This document shows positions 27,823-39,503 of a stretch of DNA of 64,000 nucleotides, piece by piece. Both the position numbers and the translations under genes were made by a program. The DNA lies in NCBI GenBank assembly GCA_002328585.1, contig DCUV01000060.1, positions 1 to 64,000 on the forward strand. Reading direction: 5' to 3'. Position 1 is the stretch's first letter, and each line of letters begins with the position of its first letter. The stretch comes from Spirochaetia bacterium UBA2205 (lineage in GTDB: Bacteria; Spirochaetota; UBA4802; UB4802). The notes beneath the pieces were generated by a model. The model did not search any database and had not been told where the DNA came from. It saw nothing but the letters and a program-made list of their open reading frames with translations.

Positions 27823-29289
27823 ATGTATTATAATGCCGCTTCTCATATTTTATTTTCTATACTGTTCCATACGATAGATTCTTATCTAAAAAGATACTTT
27901 GACCTATCTGGTTTAGCATTATCACCGTTTATGATAGAAAAATTGGATACAACAAATCAATACATTGTAGTATCTTTTTACAAATCAGTAGCATCAGAAA
28001 ACAATTTCCGGATTATAATATCTACCAGCACACCATCAGTACACCATTGCATACTGCAGTATCTTAACGATAATAGCAGCGCTATTGCCCTGCGTTTGAG
28101 TTTGATAGTGAAACATAAATTAAACATTACATTCACAAGCAATCATTTCTTGTGGAAAAGAGAAAATGAAGTACCAAACATTGTGATTAAATCATCTATC
28201 CGCGATGCTGGTGATCGAAACAGCAATAACACCTTTTCAATTTATTGTGAGAATGATTTCTTTAAACTTTTTAAAATAAACATGGATACCTCTCATCGTC
28301 CTATCAATACCTATGAACTTGAATCACAATTTTTGCATTTTTTTAAAGATCCCTACACACTATTTCCATCATTGCCCTTTATCCTTGAGGTGATGAGCGA
28401 TGATGAATTCCAAAAGCTTATTTATTATTTATTAAATGAAAATCTACTAACTCCTTACCATCTTTTTCTTATTTCCAGAGCATACCCTCAATATTCACTG
28501 AAGATCAAACATAATATATCCAGGCATACTATTTCAGATATCATCAATGTGGGTAAATCAATCCATAAAATAACATACCGGGATGTTCTCGAAGCAATAT
28601 ATGCATTTGAAGAACTTTTATTTTTGAAATTACGTAGCAAACCATATTTCCATTATGGAACGTTCATTGAACAAGTTCATAGCATTTTACACCATATGCG
28701 AATGGTAACACTATTTCAACAAAAGGCTTTTGATGAATGGGTGTATGAATTTATAAAATCCAACCTTTTATATGCAGTCCTTGCAAAATGTGATGATATA
28801 ACCATTGCAGCAGCTTTTTACAATAGCAGACATTTGATCTCACTTCTGGATAACTATATTTCATCAAAAAGGATCAACAGCATAACATCCCTTTTTGAAA
28901 TGGGATGTGATATTAATAAGATTATCTCATCACAGCACAGAATGATTGAACTCTTTTTGAATACAATAAGCTCTCATAATAAACTGTACACGCAGCCATT
29001 CAATATACTATTAAAGAGATATATGACACCTGAAAACATGTATTATGTATTATTTGAAACAGGATGGTTTGTTATAGCAACTGCACTAAAACAATCTTCT
29101 AAAAAATTATGTTTAGAATGCATAAAACATTTTCCTGAGGGTGCACGGTACTGTATTATTGATGTCTATAACGGTGTTTTAAATCCTAACATTGTACATG
29201 ACGAAATGCAGATAAAAAAAGCAAGGAATCAACTAATACAATCCATACTGAAACTTAACATGTATGGCATTATACATTTTCAGGAGTAG
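27823..29289 (+). CDS. Unrecognised 488-residue protein
   Basis: Starts ATG 27 bases after the REC-PP2C gene on the same strand, so probably the end of that operon. I recognise no domain. The N-terminal 170 residues mix beta and helix (IVVSFYKS, FRIIISTSTPSV); the rest is strongly helical with conserved-looking Leu/Ile spacing, which would suit an all-helical scaffold. No signal peptide or membrane span is visible, so it should be cytoplasmic. The last 20 bases overlap the convergent PC4-like gene. Given the neighbours it may act in the same signalling pathway, but that is only context. Confidence 0.5.
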   Translation: MYYNAASHILFSILFHTIDSYLKRYFDLSGLALSPFMIEKLDTTNQYIVVSFYKSVASENNFRIIISTSTPSVHHCILQYLNDNSSAIALRLSLIVKHKLNITFTSNHFLWKRENEVPNIVIKSSIRDAGDRNSNNTFSIYCENDFFKLFKINMDTSHRPINTYELESQFLHFFKDPYTLFPSLPFILEVMSDDEFQKLIYYLLNENLLTPYHLFLISRAYPQYSLKIKHNISRHTISDIINVGKSIHKITYRDVLEAIYAFEELLFLKLRSKPYFHYGTFIEQVHSILHHMRMVTLFQQKAFDEWVYEFIKSNLLYAVLAKCDDITIAAAFYNSRHLISLLDNYISSKRINSITSLFEMGCDINKIISSQHRMIELFLNTISSHNKLYTQPFNILLKRYMTPENMYYVLFETGWFVIATALKQSSKKLCLECIKHFPEGARYCIIDVYNGVLNPNIVHDEMQIKKARNQLIQSILKLNMYGIIHFQE

Positions 29290-29527
29290 TACCAAATTTT
29301 TTATCATGAAGATATTCAGCAATTTTTGAAACTGCTTCCTGTAGCTCATTAAATTTATCAATTGAAAGTGCTACTCCTTTTTGTGTTGGTTTATAAACAA
29401 CCGCGCCATTTTCAATCGATTGATACCAGATTCTAAGATTAATAAGTTCCTTCCCTTTAAATTCTGATATTTCCACTCTTATAATCTCAGTGTTATTTCT
29501 CTGTATATCCTTTATGATAACGCTCAT
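29270..29527 (-). CDS. PC4/YdbC-family ssDNA-binding-like protein
   Basis: An 85-residue protein. ISEFKGKELINLRIWYQ (about 20-36) and PTQKGVALSIDKFNELQEAV (about 52-71) match the PC4 coactivator fold, a small beta-sheet plus helix that binds single-stranded DNA and dimerises; bacterial members are the YdbC-like proteins. It lies immediately left of oriC on the minus strand, which is suggestive of a role in melted origin DNA or transcription, but no direct evidence exists. It overlaps the convergent 488-residue gene by 20 bases. Confidence 0.75.
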   Translation of the reverse strand: MSVIIKDIQRNNTEIIRVEISEFKGKELINLRIWYQSIENGAVVYKPTQKGVALSIDKFNELQEAVSKIAEYLHDKKFGTTPENV

Positions 29528-29619
29528 AGAGTTGCTTCCTTTTTATAATGTAAAAATTATTAACAATTAATACACATGATTTAATATTTTTCAACTATAA
29601 ATATTGATTTATTAACATT

Positions 29620-29628
29620 TTATACACA
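29620..29628 (+). promoter_or_regulatory. Consensus DnaA box TTATACACA
   Basis: Matches TTATNCACA exactly. It is head-to-tail with a TTATTAACA at 29609-29617 in the dnaA upstream region, as expected for cooperative DnaA binding. Confidence 0.65.
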
Positions 29629-29830
29629 CAATATCAGGACTTATTCTCACTATATCCATAATAATAAAAAAATTCATTCGTTAAATCAATTTTATTTATT
29701 AATTGGTTGCAAAAAAAAACCTTTATGCTGAAGTAGAGACAATACAGTATCATAGGTACTATAGTTATTATGCTGAAGCACTCAGTTAACCTTTTTTCCG
29801 CATGCTAAACGTATATTACGATATCAACAA

Positions 29831-29854
29831 AGTTATTAACAATTGTTAATAACT
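29831..29854. repeat. 24-bp perfect palindrome upstream of dnaA
   Basis: A perfect palindrome with half-site AGTTATTAACAA, ending 15 bases before the dnaA ATG. Each arm contains a complete TTATTAACA, so two DnaA-like boxes face each other. DnaA commonly autoregulates its gene through boxes in this position, so an operator is plausible. Confidence 0.65.
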
Positions 29855-29869
29855 AAACAGGTTTGTATT

Positions 29870-31207
29870 ATGATAAATTCAACAACAATCTGGAATAAAG
29901 TATTAGGTTCGGTAGAATCTTATATTAATAAGCAATCATTTAATATGTGGTTTAAAAATACTGAACCGGTAGCATTTAATGAAGATGTTCTTGTAATCAA
30001 GGTAGTTGACGATGTTGCTAAACGCCATATTTCTGATCACTATACATCTCTCATTCTTTCTATCATTAAAGAGCAAACAGGCAAAGATATTATATGCGAG
30101 TTTGTTACGGGAAATGGTTTTAAGGATCATTTAGAAGAAACATCGTCGCAGAAATTACAGGAGCAGAAAGAAACACTGCTATTCCCAACAATTTTAAATC
30201 CCAATTATACATTTGAAAATTTTGTTATTGGGCCTAATAATCAATTAGCTCATGCAGCTGCTATCTCGGTTTCTAAAGCACCAGCAACACAGTATAATCC
30301 TTTATTTATTTATGGCGGTACTGGTCTTGGTAAAACGCATCTGATGCAAGCAATTGGGCACAGGATAATTCAGGAACGTCCATACCTTAATGTTCTTTAC
30401 GTTCCCTGTGAACAATTTATTAATGAGTTTATACAGGCAATTATCGCTAATACAATATCAAGCTTTAAAATTAAATACCGTAATGTGGATATATTGTTAA
30501 TAGATGATATCCAGTTCATTGAGAAAAAGGAGCAAACTCAGGAGGAGTTTTTCCACACTTTTAATACACTGCATAATAATAAAAAACAAATAATTATTTC
30601 AAGCGATAGACCTCCAAAAGATCTATCTACCCTTGAAAATCGCTTACGAACTCGTTTTGAATGGGGTATGATTGTTGATATTCAAGTTCCAAATTTAGAA
30701 ACAAGAGAAGCAATACTCAGAAATAAAGCTGAAAAAATAAAAATTGAATTATCAGATGAAGTTTGTAATTATATAGCTCGGAGAATAAAATCAAGTATAC
30801 GAGCACTGGAAGCTGCTTTGGTTAGATTAAGTATGGTCTCGAATATCTATAATCATCCAATAACACTTCAATTAGCAAAAGACCACTGTAAAGACCTTTT
30901 TGATGTTGATAGTTCCAAAAAAATTTCTATTAATGATATAATGGTAAAGGTTGCATCAAAATTTAATGTAACTGTTGATGAATTAACATCAAAAAACAGA
31001 CAGAGTAAAGTTGTACAACCTCGTTTTATTGCTATGTATTTATCACGGCGACTGACAGATTTAACAACTATAGAAATAGGAAAAGAGTTTGGTGACAGGG
31101 ATCATTCAACTGTTTTAAATGCCATTAACAATATTGAAAAAATAGTCGATGATGATGTAGATTTTAAAGAAATAGTAGACGAACTAATATCTGAATTAAA
31201 AAGTTAA
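29870..31207 (+). CDS. dnaA: Chromosomal replication initiator DnaA
   Basis: A 445-residue AAA+ initiator. Domain I (1-85), Walker A GGTGLGKTH (about 150-158), Walker B ILLIDDIQF, sensor and arginine-finger regions, and C-terminal domain IV with RRLTDLTTIEIGKEFGDRDHSTVLNA. DnaA binds origin boxes and opens the duplex. In domain IV the usual GGRDHTTV reads GDRDHSTV, with Ser at a position that is Thr in E. coli. The ATG at 29870 is preferred to a TTG nine codons upstream, which would place the protein start inside the 24-bp palindrome. A CAGG site is 8 bases before it. It starts the chain dnaA-dnaN-recF-dciA-remB-gyrB-gyrA. Confidence 0.97.
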   Translation: MINSTTIWNKVLGSVESYINKQSFNMWFKNTEPVAFNEDVLVIKVVDDVAKRHISDHYTSLILSIIKEQTGKDIICEFVTGNGFKDHLEETSSQKLQEQKETLLFPTILNPNYTFENFVIGPNNQLAHAAAISVSKAPATQYNPLFIYGGTGLGKTHLMQAIGHRIIQERPYLNVLYVPCEQFINEFIQAIIANTISSFKIKYRNVDILLIDDIQFIEKKEQTQEEFFHTFNTLHNNKKQIIISSDRPPKDLSTLENRLRTRFEWGMIVDIQVPNLETREAILRNKAEKIKIELSDEVCNYIARRIKSSIRALEAALVRLSMVSNIYNHPITLQLAKDHCKDLFDVDSSKKISINDIMVKVASKFNVTVDELTSKNRQSKVVQPRFIAMYLSRRLTDLTTIEIGKEFGDRDHSTVLNAINNIEKIVDDDVDFKEIVDELISELKS

Positions 31208-31465
31208 TATACTGTGAATTAATTGTTAAAACAATGTGTTTTTTTTATAATATTTGGTTTATTTTTTTAATTTTTTTATCAATGGCTGTTTTTTACTATT
31301 TACTAAAGGTTTAATCAATAGTTATTAACAATATACTTTTTTTGAAATTGCTGAAAATTTCAGACTTTTCGATAGTTATTAACAAAAAAGTATTTACTAC
31401 TACTACTACTTATTTTATATAAGGTTATTATATATTTAGTAATAATATACTTGGTGGTGTGAACA
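31208..31465. other. oriC, right part (dnaA-dnaN intergenic) with boxes and trio-like tract
   Basis: A 258-base AT-rich intergenic region. TTATTAACA occurs at 31322-31330 and 31376-31384, each preceded by ATAG. The second lies 10 bases before a (TAC)5 tract (31395-31409), followed by the A/T-only stretch TTATTTTATATAA. This is the order (DnaA boxes, trinucleotide tract, AT-rich DNA, dnaN) seen in Bacillus subtilis, where the duplex is opened. Together with the boxes upstream of dnaA it supports a bipartite origin. Confidence 0.72.
31395..31409 (+). promoter_or_regulatory. (TAC)5 DnaA-trio-like tract
   Basis: Five tandem TAC triplets; the complementary strand reads GTA repeats, i.e. AGT/TAG phase, matching DnaA-trio elements (TAG on the strand that DnaA captures). 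It lies 10 bases after a TTATTAACA box and before A/T-only sequence, between dnaA and dnaN. The spacing and orientation agree with the B. subtilis basal unwinding system. It is inferred from pattern. Confidence 0.5.
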
Positions 31466-32587
31466 ATGTTGATAGAAGTTGATAAAACACAATTAATTAA
31501 AGCAATTACTATAGCTGATTCTGTTGTTAGTTCAAAAAGTATTAATACCCTTTTAACACAGTGTCTTTTTAGTATTACAAAAGATACTCTTGTTATAACA
31601 GGTACAGACAATGAGATTGGAATTAAAACGGATATTGATGTTGTTGCAGATGAAAGTGGTTCATTTACTTTAAGTGGTAAAAGATTGGTAAATTTATTGA
31701 AAGAATTTCCTGATGGCATAATTGTTCTTGAAGTCAATGGCTATAATGTATCGATTTCTTCAAAATCTGGTTTGGTAAAAGGACAATATATTATGGTTGG
31801 AGCTTCTGCCGAAGAATATCCTGTTATTAGAGATTTTAGCTATACGAATGCTATTGAAATTGAACCAAAAACTCTTTATGAAATGCTCAGTAAAACAGTT
31901 CATGCAGCAGCTAATGATTCGGTAAAGCCAATTTTTAATGGTGTCTATGTTTCTTCTGAGGCTGAAAAATCTTTGACGGTTGTAGCAACTGATTCCAGAC
32001 GTCTATCGATGATGCGAAAAGATACTAAAGGAAATGTTACCCTTAAAGAAGGTGTTATAATTCCTTTAAAAACGGTAAATGAGTTATTACATATCTTGAA
32101 TGAACATGATACATGTCTTATTGAATTTGATGAGAGTAGATGCCATGTAAAGGCAGGTAGAACAGAAATTGTTTCACGGCTTATTGATGGGCAATTTCCT
32201 GATTATAAACAGGTTATACCAAACGATTATTTATTGAAATCAGTAGTTGAGGTTAAAAGGTTAAAAGAAGCACTCAACAGAATAAAAATATTCACAAATG
32301 AACCATCATGGAGGATTCTTCTAAAATTTTCATCAAATGTTCTTGTGATAGAAGCCAGCTATCCTGATCAGGGTGAAGGTAGGGAGGAAGTGCCTATTGA
32401 GTCGGATGCTAACGAGACTGTAACAGTTGGTATTAATGTTCAGTTCTTACTTGATTTGTTAAAAGAGATAGATTCATATTCAGTTGTTATAGGGGTAACA
32501 GGAATAATGAGTCCATTGGTATTACATCCTGAAGACAATAAAGAGTTCCTTTCAGTGATAATGCCCATTCAGATACGTTCAATGTAA
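31466..32587 (+). CDS. dnaN: DNA polymerase III sliding clamp (beta)
   Basis: A 373-residue protein of the usual length, with three clamp folds. It starts MLIEVDKTQLIKAITIADSV and ends with LVLHPEDNKEFLSVIMPIQI, typical for the family C-terminal VIMPIRI-like tail. Conserved NPxF-like and ATDSRRLSMM segments are present. It tethers polymerase III to DNA. GGTGGTG lies 6-12 bases before the ATG. It is 6 bases from recF. Confidence 0.96.
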   Translation: MLIEVDKTQLIKAITIADSVVSSKSINTLLTQCLFSITKDTLVITGTDNEIGIKTDIDVVADESGSFTLSGKRLVNLLKEFPDGIIVLEVNGYNVSISSKSGLVKGQYIMVGASAEEYPVIRDFSYTNAIEIEPKTLYEMLSKTVHAAANDSVKPIFNGVYVSSEAEKSLTVVATDSRRLSMMRKDTKGNVTLKEGVIIPLKTVNELLHILNEHDTCLIEFDESRCHVKAGRTEIVSRLIDGQFPDYKQVIPNDYLLKSVVEVKRLKEALNRIKIFTNEPSWRILLKFSSNVLVIEASYPDQGEGREEVPIESDANETVTVGINVQFLLDLLKEIDSYSVVIGVTGIMSPLVLHPEDNKEFLSVIMPIQIRSM

Positions 32588-32593
32588 CAGGTA

Positions 32594-33694
32594 ATGTATA
32601 TATCCAGATTGTTATTAAAATCTTTTCGAAATTATGAAAATGAGACAATTTTTTTTTCACCGGGAATAAATATTATCACCGGGAAAAATGGTTCGGGTAA
32701 AACAAATATATTAGAAGCTGTTTATATACTGTCGCACGTAAAATCGTTTAAGAATTGTTTAGATAGCGATATTGTTACGTGGGGTAACAAGGAATACTTT
32801 ATCTGTGTTGATGTGAAAAACTCACATAATTTGACAATTGAAGCAGGTGTAGGGATTGAAGATCATCATAGTATCAAAAAAGTTAAAATAGATAGCAAAG
32901 AAATAAAGAAATTAACCGAATTTTATGGTATAATTAAAGTAGTGGCTTTTTTCCCTGATGATATATCGATAATTTATGGATCACCTGATACAGTAAGAAA
33001 ATATTATGATCGTTTTTTTTCAAAAATTGACAGGGAATATCTTGAGCTTTTAAGTAGCTTCAAAAAAATATTAAAAAACCGCAATAAATTATTAAAAGAT
33101 CTTGAATTTAAAAGAGACATAATTAAACAGCTTGACATCTGGGACGCAATGTATTCTGATTGCGTTTATAAGATATCTAAAAAAAGAGTACAGTATATTA
33201 ATATATTCAATCAGCATTTTAACAAGGTATATAAAGAGATTTCAGGATTTGATGATAATCTTGAAATTATATATACCACTCAATGTGATAATAACTCTTT
33301 ACAATCGATACAGCAAATGTTGTTAAAAAAAAGAAATATTGATATTCAATGGGGGACTACAACAATAGGACCTCATAGAGATAGTTATTGTGTAATGGGG
33401 ATGAATAAAAAAATTTTTAAATCATATGCATCAACAGGGCAGAGAAGATTAGCTTCAATAGCTATGAAGATGGCAGAGGTTACCATTGTTGATGCTATGA
33501 GTGGGCATATATCTATTGTCATGCTTGATGATGTATTATCAGAATTGGACGAAGAAAGACGAATAAATGTAATACACAAGCTTACTATCAATAATCATCA
33601 GATTATTATAACCTGCGCAAATATGAGCGATATACAATTTCTCAATAACTACAAGCTGTTTAATGTTATAAATAACAGGGTAGTTGAACAATGA
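32594..33694 (+). CDS. recF: DNA replication and repair protein RecF
   Basis: A 366-residue SMC-like ATPase. Walker A GKNGSGKTN (about 34-42) and the C-terminal STGQRRLASIAMKMAE (signature) with MLDDVLSELDEERR (Walker B, D-loop) are present. It helps load RecA at ssDNA gaps. It starts 6 bases after dnaN and its stop overlaps dciA by 4 bases (ATGA). Confidence 0.95.
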   Translation: MYISRLLLKSFRNYENETIFFSPGINIITGKNGSGKTNILEAVYILSHVKSFKNCLDSDIVTWGNKEYFICVDVKNSHNLTIEAGVGIEDHHSIKKVKIDSKEIKKLTEFYGIIKVVAFFPDDISIIYGSPDTVRKYYDRFFSKIDREYLELLSSFKKILKNRNKLLKDLEFKRDIIKQLDIWDAMYSDCVYKISKKRVQYINIFNQHFNKVYKEISGFDDNLEIIYTTQCDNNSLQSIQQMLLKKRNIDIQWGTTTIGPHRDSYCVMGMNKKIFKSYASTGQRRLASIAMKMAEVTIVDAMSGHISIVMLDDVLSELDEERRINVIHKLTINNHQIIITCANMSDIQFLNNYKLFNVINNRVVEQ

Positions 33695-34033
33695 GATTTC
33701 GCTATAAAGAAAAACGATACCATAGAACTGTATCATATAATGATATTGTCAATGATGTCATTTCTGAGATTGGTTTGTCGGATGATCTGATTATGGAACA
33801 AATACGTTCTTTATGGCCCAATGTAGTAGATGATATTATTGCAACACATAGCTATCCTTATAAAATAGTAAACAAGGTATTATATGTTATGGTTGATCAT
33901 CCCATCTATGCAAATGAATTGAGTTTATCACAAGCAGTAATTATAAAAAAAATTTCTGAATTTGTAAACTTTTTGTCAGTGAATGCGGTAAAATGTACCA
34001 CCGGAAGGGAAAAATATAGCAAGAAGAGAAGAA

Positions 34034-34053
<20 letters not shown>
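33691..34053 (+). CDS. dciA: DciA-like (DUF721) replicative helicase operator
   Basis: A 120-residue protein. The DUF721/DciA core is visible in LIMEQIRSLWPNVVDDIIATHSYP...KVLYVMVDHPIYANELSLSQ (about 38-90). DciA loads or helps the replicative helicase DnaB in bacteria that lack DnaC/DnaI. The location next to recF-gyrB is typical. It is translationally coupled to recF (4-base overlap) and overlaps the next gene by 20 bases. The C-terminal tail is basic (KKRRNVCPHR). Confidence 0.85.
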
Positions 34054-36165
<2,112 letters not shown>

Positions 36166-36221
36166 TCATCACTATCGAGCATTATGCATAAATCTTTTAA
36201 AAAAATAGGTAAATAGTTACA

Positions 36222-38660
36222 ATGAAGGAAGATGCAAAGAAAGACAAAAAAGTGGTAAATATAGAGATTGAAGAATCAATGAAACGCTCATATCTTGATT
36301 ATGCCATGAGCGTCATTGTAGGACGAGCACTACCGGATGTTCGTGATGGACTGAAACCAGTACATCGGCGTATTTTACATGCAATGAATGAGCGTGCATG
36401 GCGCAGTGACAGACCATATGTAAAATCAGCAAAGATAGTAGGAGAAGTTATTGGTAATTATCATCCCCATGGTGATGCCGCAGTGTATGATACGCTTGTC
36501 AGGATGGCACAGGATTTTTCGATGAGATTACCACTCATTGATGGCCAGGGCAATTTTGGTTCTGTAGATGGAGATCCTCCAGCAGCATATCGTTATACAG
36601 AAGCTCGTCTTTCACCAATTGCTCAGGAATTGCTGAAAGATATTGATAAAGATACTGTAGATTTTGTATCAAATTTTGATGAAACCCGAAAAGAGCCCGT
36701 TGTACTCCCTTCTGCTTTTCCCAATTTACTGGTTAATGGTTCTTCAGGTATTGCCGTTGGTATGGCAACCAATATCCCTCCGCACAATTTAGGCGAAATA
36801 ATTGATGCGATTGTCTATATGATTGATACGCCTGATGCAACGGTTAAGCAATTGATGAAATTTGTTAAGGGACCTGATTTTCCTACCGGAGCTACGATTG
36901 TTGCTTCAGAAGAATTGTTGAAGGCATATACTAAAGGGAAGGGAAGTATAGTCGTTAGATCCAAACTGCATATTGAAGAACAAAAAAACAAGTCACTGAT
37001 TGTTGTAACAGAATTACCCTATCAGGTGAATAAAGCAGCACTTATTGCAAAAATAGCTGAACTGGTAAACAATAAGATTATTGAAGGTATCAATGAACTG
37101 CGCGACGAGTCGGATCGTAAAGGATTACGCATCGTTATAGGATGTCGTAAGGATGCAGTAACAAACATTATCATCAATCAGCTCTATAAGCATACACAAT
37201 TACAGACGTCATTTGGGATTAACCTACTGGCTCTTGTTAATAATCAACCAAAACTTCTGGATTTAAAAGGATTAATATTCCATTATATCAATCATCGCAA
37301 GATTGTTGTAACACGCCGTACTCAGTATGATCTGGCAAAGGCAAAGGAGCGGGCTCATATATTAGAAGGTTTAAAAATAGCTTTAGACAATATTGATGAA
37401 GTGATTGCGATTATTAGAAGATCAAAAACGGTTGAAGAAGCTAGTGAACATCTTATAAAACGTTTTAAATTATCGGAGATACAGTCTAAAGCCATTTTAG
37501 AAATGCGGTTACAGCGGCTGACCAGTTTGGAAGTAAAAAAGGTAGTAGATGAATTAAAAGAATTACATATTTTAATAGAAGAGCTTGCTGCTATATTAAA
37601 AAGTGAAAAGAAGATATATGCAATCGTAAAAGAGGAACTGCTGACTATTAAAGCAAAATATAATGACAGCAGGCGTACGGAGATCATCTTTGAAGATACA
37701 TCGGTAAGTTTTGAAGCTGAGGACCTGATCGCTGAAGAGGATATGGTCATCACCATTACAAATGATGGTTTTATTCGAAGGCTATCAACGGATACGTTTA
37801 AAAAACAGAGGCGAGGAGGAAAAGGTGTCATAGGCATGTCATCCAAGAAAGAAGATTTTATCTCTATGATGACTATCGCCTCAACCCATGATATGCTATT
37901 GTTATTTTCTAATAAGGGCAAGATATTTGGGATGAAGGTTTATGAAATACCTGTTGCTTCTAAAAATAACCGTGGTAAATCATTGAAAGGTATTATTAAT
38001 TTAGCTTCAGGAGAGATAATTACGGCCATGTGTTCAGTGGATGATTTTAGCCAGAACTTTTTATGCATGGTAACCAGAAGTGGTATTATGAAAAAGACAG
38101 CATTAGAAGAATTTAGTAATGTAAAAAAGGGCGGCATCATAGCTATTAATCTCCATAAGGATGATGAGCTGGTTGACGTTAAAGTTGTAAAAGGGTCAGA
38201 TGATGTTGTTATTGCTACAAGAAAAGGTCTTCTGTTACGTACAAATATTGCCAAGATGCGTGCAATGGGAAGAAATTCCGCTGGTATCATTGGCATGCGT
38301 GTTGGAACTGATGACCAGATTATTGCAATGGATGTTGTTAAACAAAGCTCTGACCTGTGTGTTGTCACCTCACGGGGGTATGGTAAAAAAACACAGTATT
38401 CCCTCTTTGCGACCAAAGGAAGAGGCGGCAAAGGTATGGCATATATAAAGATAAATGATAAGAATGGTTATGCTGTTGGAGTAAGGTCAGTGTATCCAGA
38501 TGATGAAGTAATAATAGCTTCGAAGAAAGGTATGACGATACGGTTAAAAGCGAAGGACATATCATACCAGGGAAGAGCTGCTGCTGGTGTTATATTATTG
38601 CAATTAGATGGTGATGATGAAGTAACGGATTTTGCTGTTTTATATGAAGTAAAAGAATAA
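36222..38660 (+). CDS. gyrA: DNA gyrase subunit A
   Basis: An 812-residue protein with the breakage-reunion domain: [21 protein letters not shown], catalytic Tyr in [11 protein letters not shown] (about residue 122) and the GyrA box QRRGGKG in the C-terminal wrapping domain, which marks gyrase rather than topoisomerase IV. At the quinolone-determining site [11 protein letters not shown] has Ala where E. coli Ser83 sits, with the Asp87 equivalent kept. A hairpin follows 26 bases after the stop. Confidence 0.97.
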   Translation: MKEDAKKDKKVVNIEIEESMKRSYLDYAMSVIVGRALPDVRDGLKPVHRRILHAMNERAWRSDRPYVKSAKIVGEVIGNYHPHGDAAVYDTLVRMAQDFSMRLPLIDGQGNFGSVDGDPPAAYRYTEARLSPIAQELLKDIDKDTVDFVSNFDETRKEPVVLPSAFPNLLVNGSSGIAVGMATNIPPHNLGEIIDAIVYMIDTPDATVKQLMKFVKGPDFPTGATIVASEELLKAYTKGKGSIVVRSKLHIEEQKNKSLIVVTELPYQVNKAALIAKIAELVNNKIIEGINELRDESDRKGLRIVIGCRKDAVTNIIINQLYKHTQLQTSFGINLLALVNNQPKLLDLKGLIFHYINHRKIVVTRRTQYDLAKAKERAHILEGLKIALDNIDEVIAIIRRSKTVEEASEHLIKRFKLSEIQSKAILEMRLQRLTSLEVKKVVDELKELHILIEELAAILKSEKKIYAIVKEELLTIKAKYNDSRRTEIIFEDTSVSFEAEDLIAEEDMVITITNDGFIRRLSTDTFKKQRRGGKGVIGMSSKKEDFISMMTIASTHDMLLLFSNKGKIFGMKVYEIPVASKNNRGKSLKGIINLASGEIITAMCSVDDFSQNFLCMVTRSGIMKKTALEEFSNVKKGGIIAINLHKDDELVDVKVVKGSDDVVIATRKGLLLRTNIAKMRAMGRNSAGIIGMRVGTDDQIIAMDVVKQSSDLCVVTSRGYGKKTQYSLFATKGRGGKGMAYIKINDKNGYAVGVRSVYPDDEVIIASKKGMTIRLKAKDISYQGRAAAGVILLQLDGDDEVTDFAVLYEVKE

Positions 38661-38686
38661 TACAAAGAAATGATTGTTGATAACAA

Positions 38687-38715
38687 CTATACCGCAGCAT
38701 TGTGCAGCGGTATAG
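38687..38715. terminator. Hairpin between convergent gyrA and SPOR gene
   Basis: CTATACCGC pairs with GCGGTATAG (9 bp); an A/A mismatch and an inner GCA/TGC pair lie around a TTG loop. It sits between gyrA and the convergent SPOR gene, where a bidirectional terminator would be expected. The downstream T-tract is weak on both strands, so it may be an mRNA-stabilising or factor-dependent structure instead. Confidence 0.5.
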
Positions 38716-38720
38716 TAAAC

Positions 38721-39503
38721 TTATTCTTTTACGATATAGCTTTCTTTATATTTATCGATTGATTGAATTTCCTGTAACATGCCTATTGCTTTATCTTCTT
38801 TGAGAATTGGTCCAATTTTTACGCGATAGTATGTTTTACCCGAAATGTCTGCTTTGTCAACAAAGGTATCATAGTTCATTGAGTGTAAATATTTTGCTTC
38901 TTTTTGAGCTTTGAATATTGTGTTATATGATGCTACCTGAATAGACCATGAACGGTGTGCTTTGTTTTTACTATGAATTTCTTCAGTTTGTGCCACTTCA
39001 ACGATTTTATTTTTCTTTACGGTCTTTTTTGTTGTATCGGTATTTTTTTTGGATGTGGTTTTAACAGGTGTGGTTTTCTTCATTTCTTTTTGGTTTATTA
39101 CCTGAGTTGAAAGAATATCATTGTTGGCTAAAGAAAAGCCTGGATTAGCTTCTTTATTAGTGACGTTTTCTGTAGATGTTTTTGGTTCTTCAACCCTGGG
39201 CAAACTATCGATGGGGTTGTCAGGAACATTATCAAGTGTTGAAAAATCGGGATTTTGTGGTGTCGTTCCTAAGTCGATTCCTTTATCAAGCTGTGCAAGT
39301 GTATCATTGGGTATATCAGGAGATACCAATGCAGTGTTAGAAACGACTTTGTTTTCGCTAAAGTTCATACCTAATAGAAAAGTAGTAACAACAATACCAA
39401 TGATAACAGCACAAATCAGAATTATTCGAGGGATGTCCAGATGGAGAAGGAAAACATTTTTTTCCTTTGCTACTGGTTTTTCATTGAAATCAAAATTTTC
39501 CAT
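38721..39503 (-). CDS. SPOR-domain inner-membrane protein
   Basis: A 260-residue protein: short cytoplasmic tail, one membrane span (about 27-47, IPRIILICAVIIGIVVTTFLL), a low-complexity Lys/Thr/Pro-rich linker in the periplasm (about 60-175) and a C-terminal SPOR domain (about 182-258) starting SWSIQVASYNTIFKAQKEAKYL and containing YYRVKIGPI. SPOR domains bind peptidoglycan stripped of stem peptides at division sites. It overlaps coaE by 34 bases and is cotranscribed with it. Confidence 0.85.
   Translation of the reverse strand: MENFDFNEKPVAKEKNVFLLHLDIPRIILICAVIIGIVVTTFLLGMNFSENKVVSNTALVSPDIPNDTLAQLDKGIDLGTTPQNPDFSTLDNVPDNPIDSLPRVEEPKTSTENVTNKEANPGFSLANNDILSTQVINQKEMKKTTPVKTTSKKNTDTTKKTVKKNKIVEVAQTEEIHSKNKAHRSWSIQVASYNTIFKAQKEAKYLHSMNYDTFVDKADISGKTYYRVKIGPILKEDKAIGMLQEIQSIDKYKESYIVKE

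Larger units (their letters stand above)
29528..29869. other. oriC, left part (dnaA upstream region) with DnaA-box clusters
   Basis: A 342-base AT-rich intergenic region next to dnaA. It holds TTATTAACA at 29557-29565, 29609-29617 and 29833-29841 (plus) and 29844-29852 (minus), plus a consensus DnaA box TTATACACA at 29620-29628, only 2 bases from the second. TTATTAACA differs from TTATNCACA at one base (C to A at position 6). It also has an 11-base direct repeat TTATGCTGAAG at 29723-29733 and 29768-29778. The gene order and these boxes support the left arm of a bipartite origin. A dnaA promoter should also lie here; I could not fix it. Confidence 0.7.

Noticed and set aside
32773..32790. TGTTAC/GTAACA-like inverted repeat with ACGTG core in recF
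   Set aside because: It looks like a parS at first glance, but the centre is five bases and the arms do not match the parS consensus; it lies in a conserved coding region.
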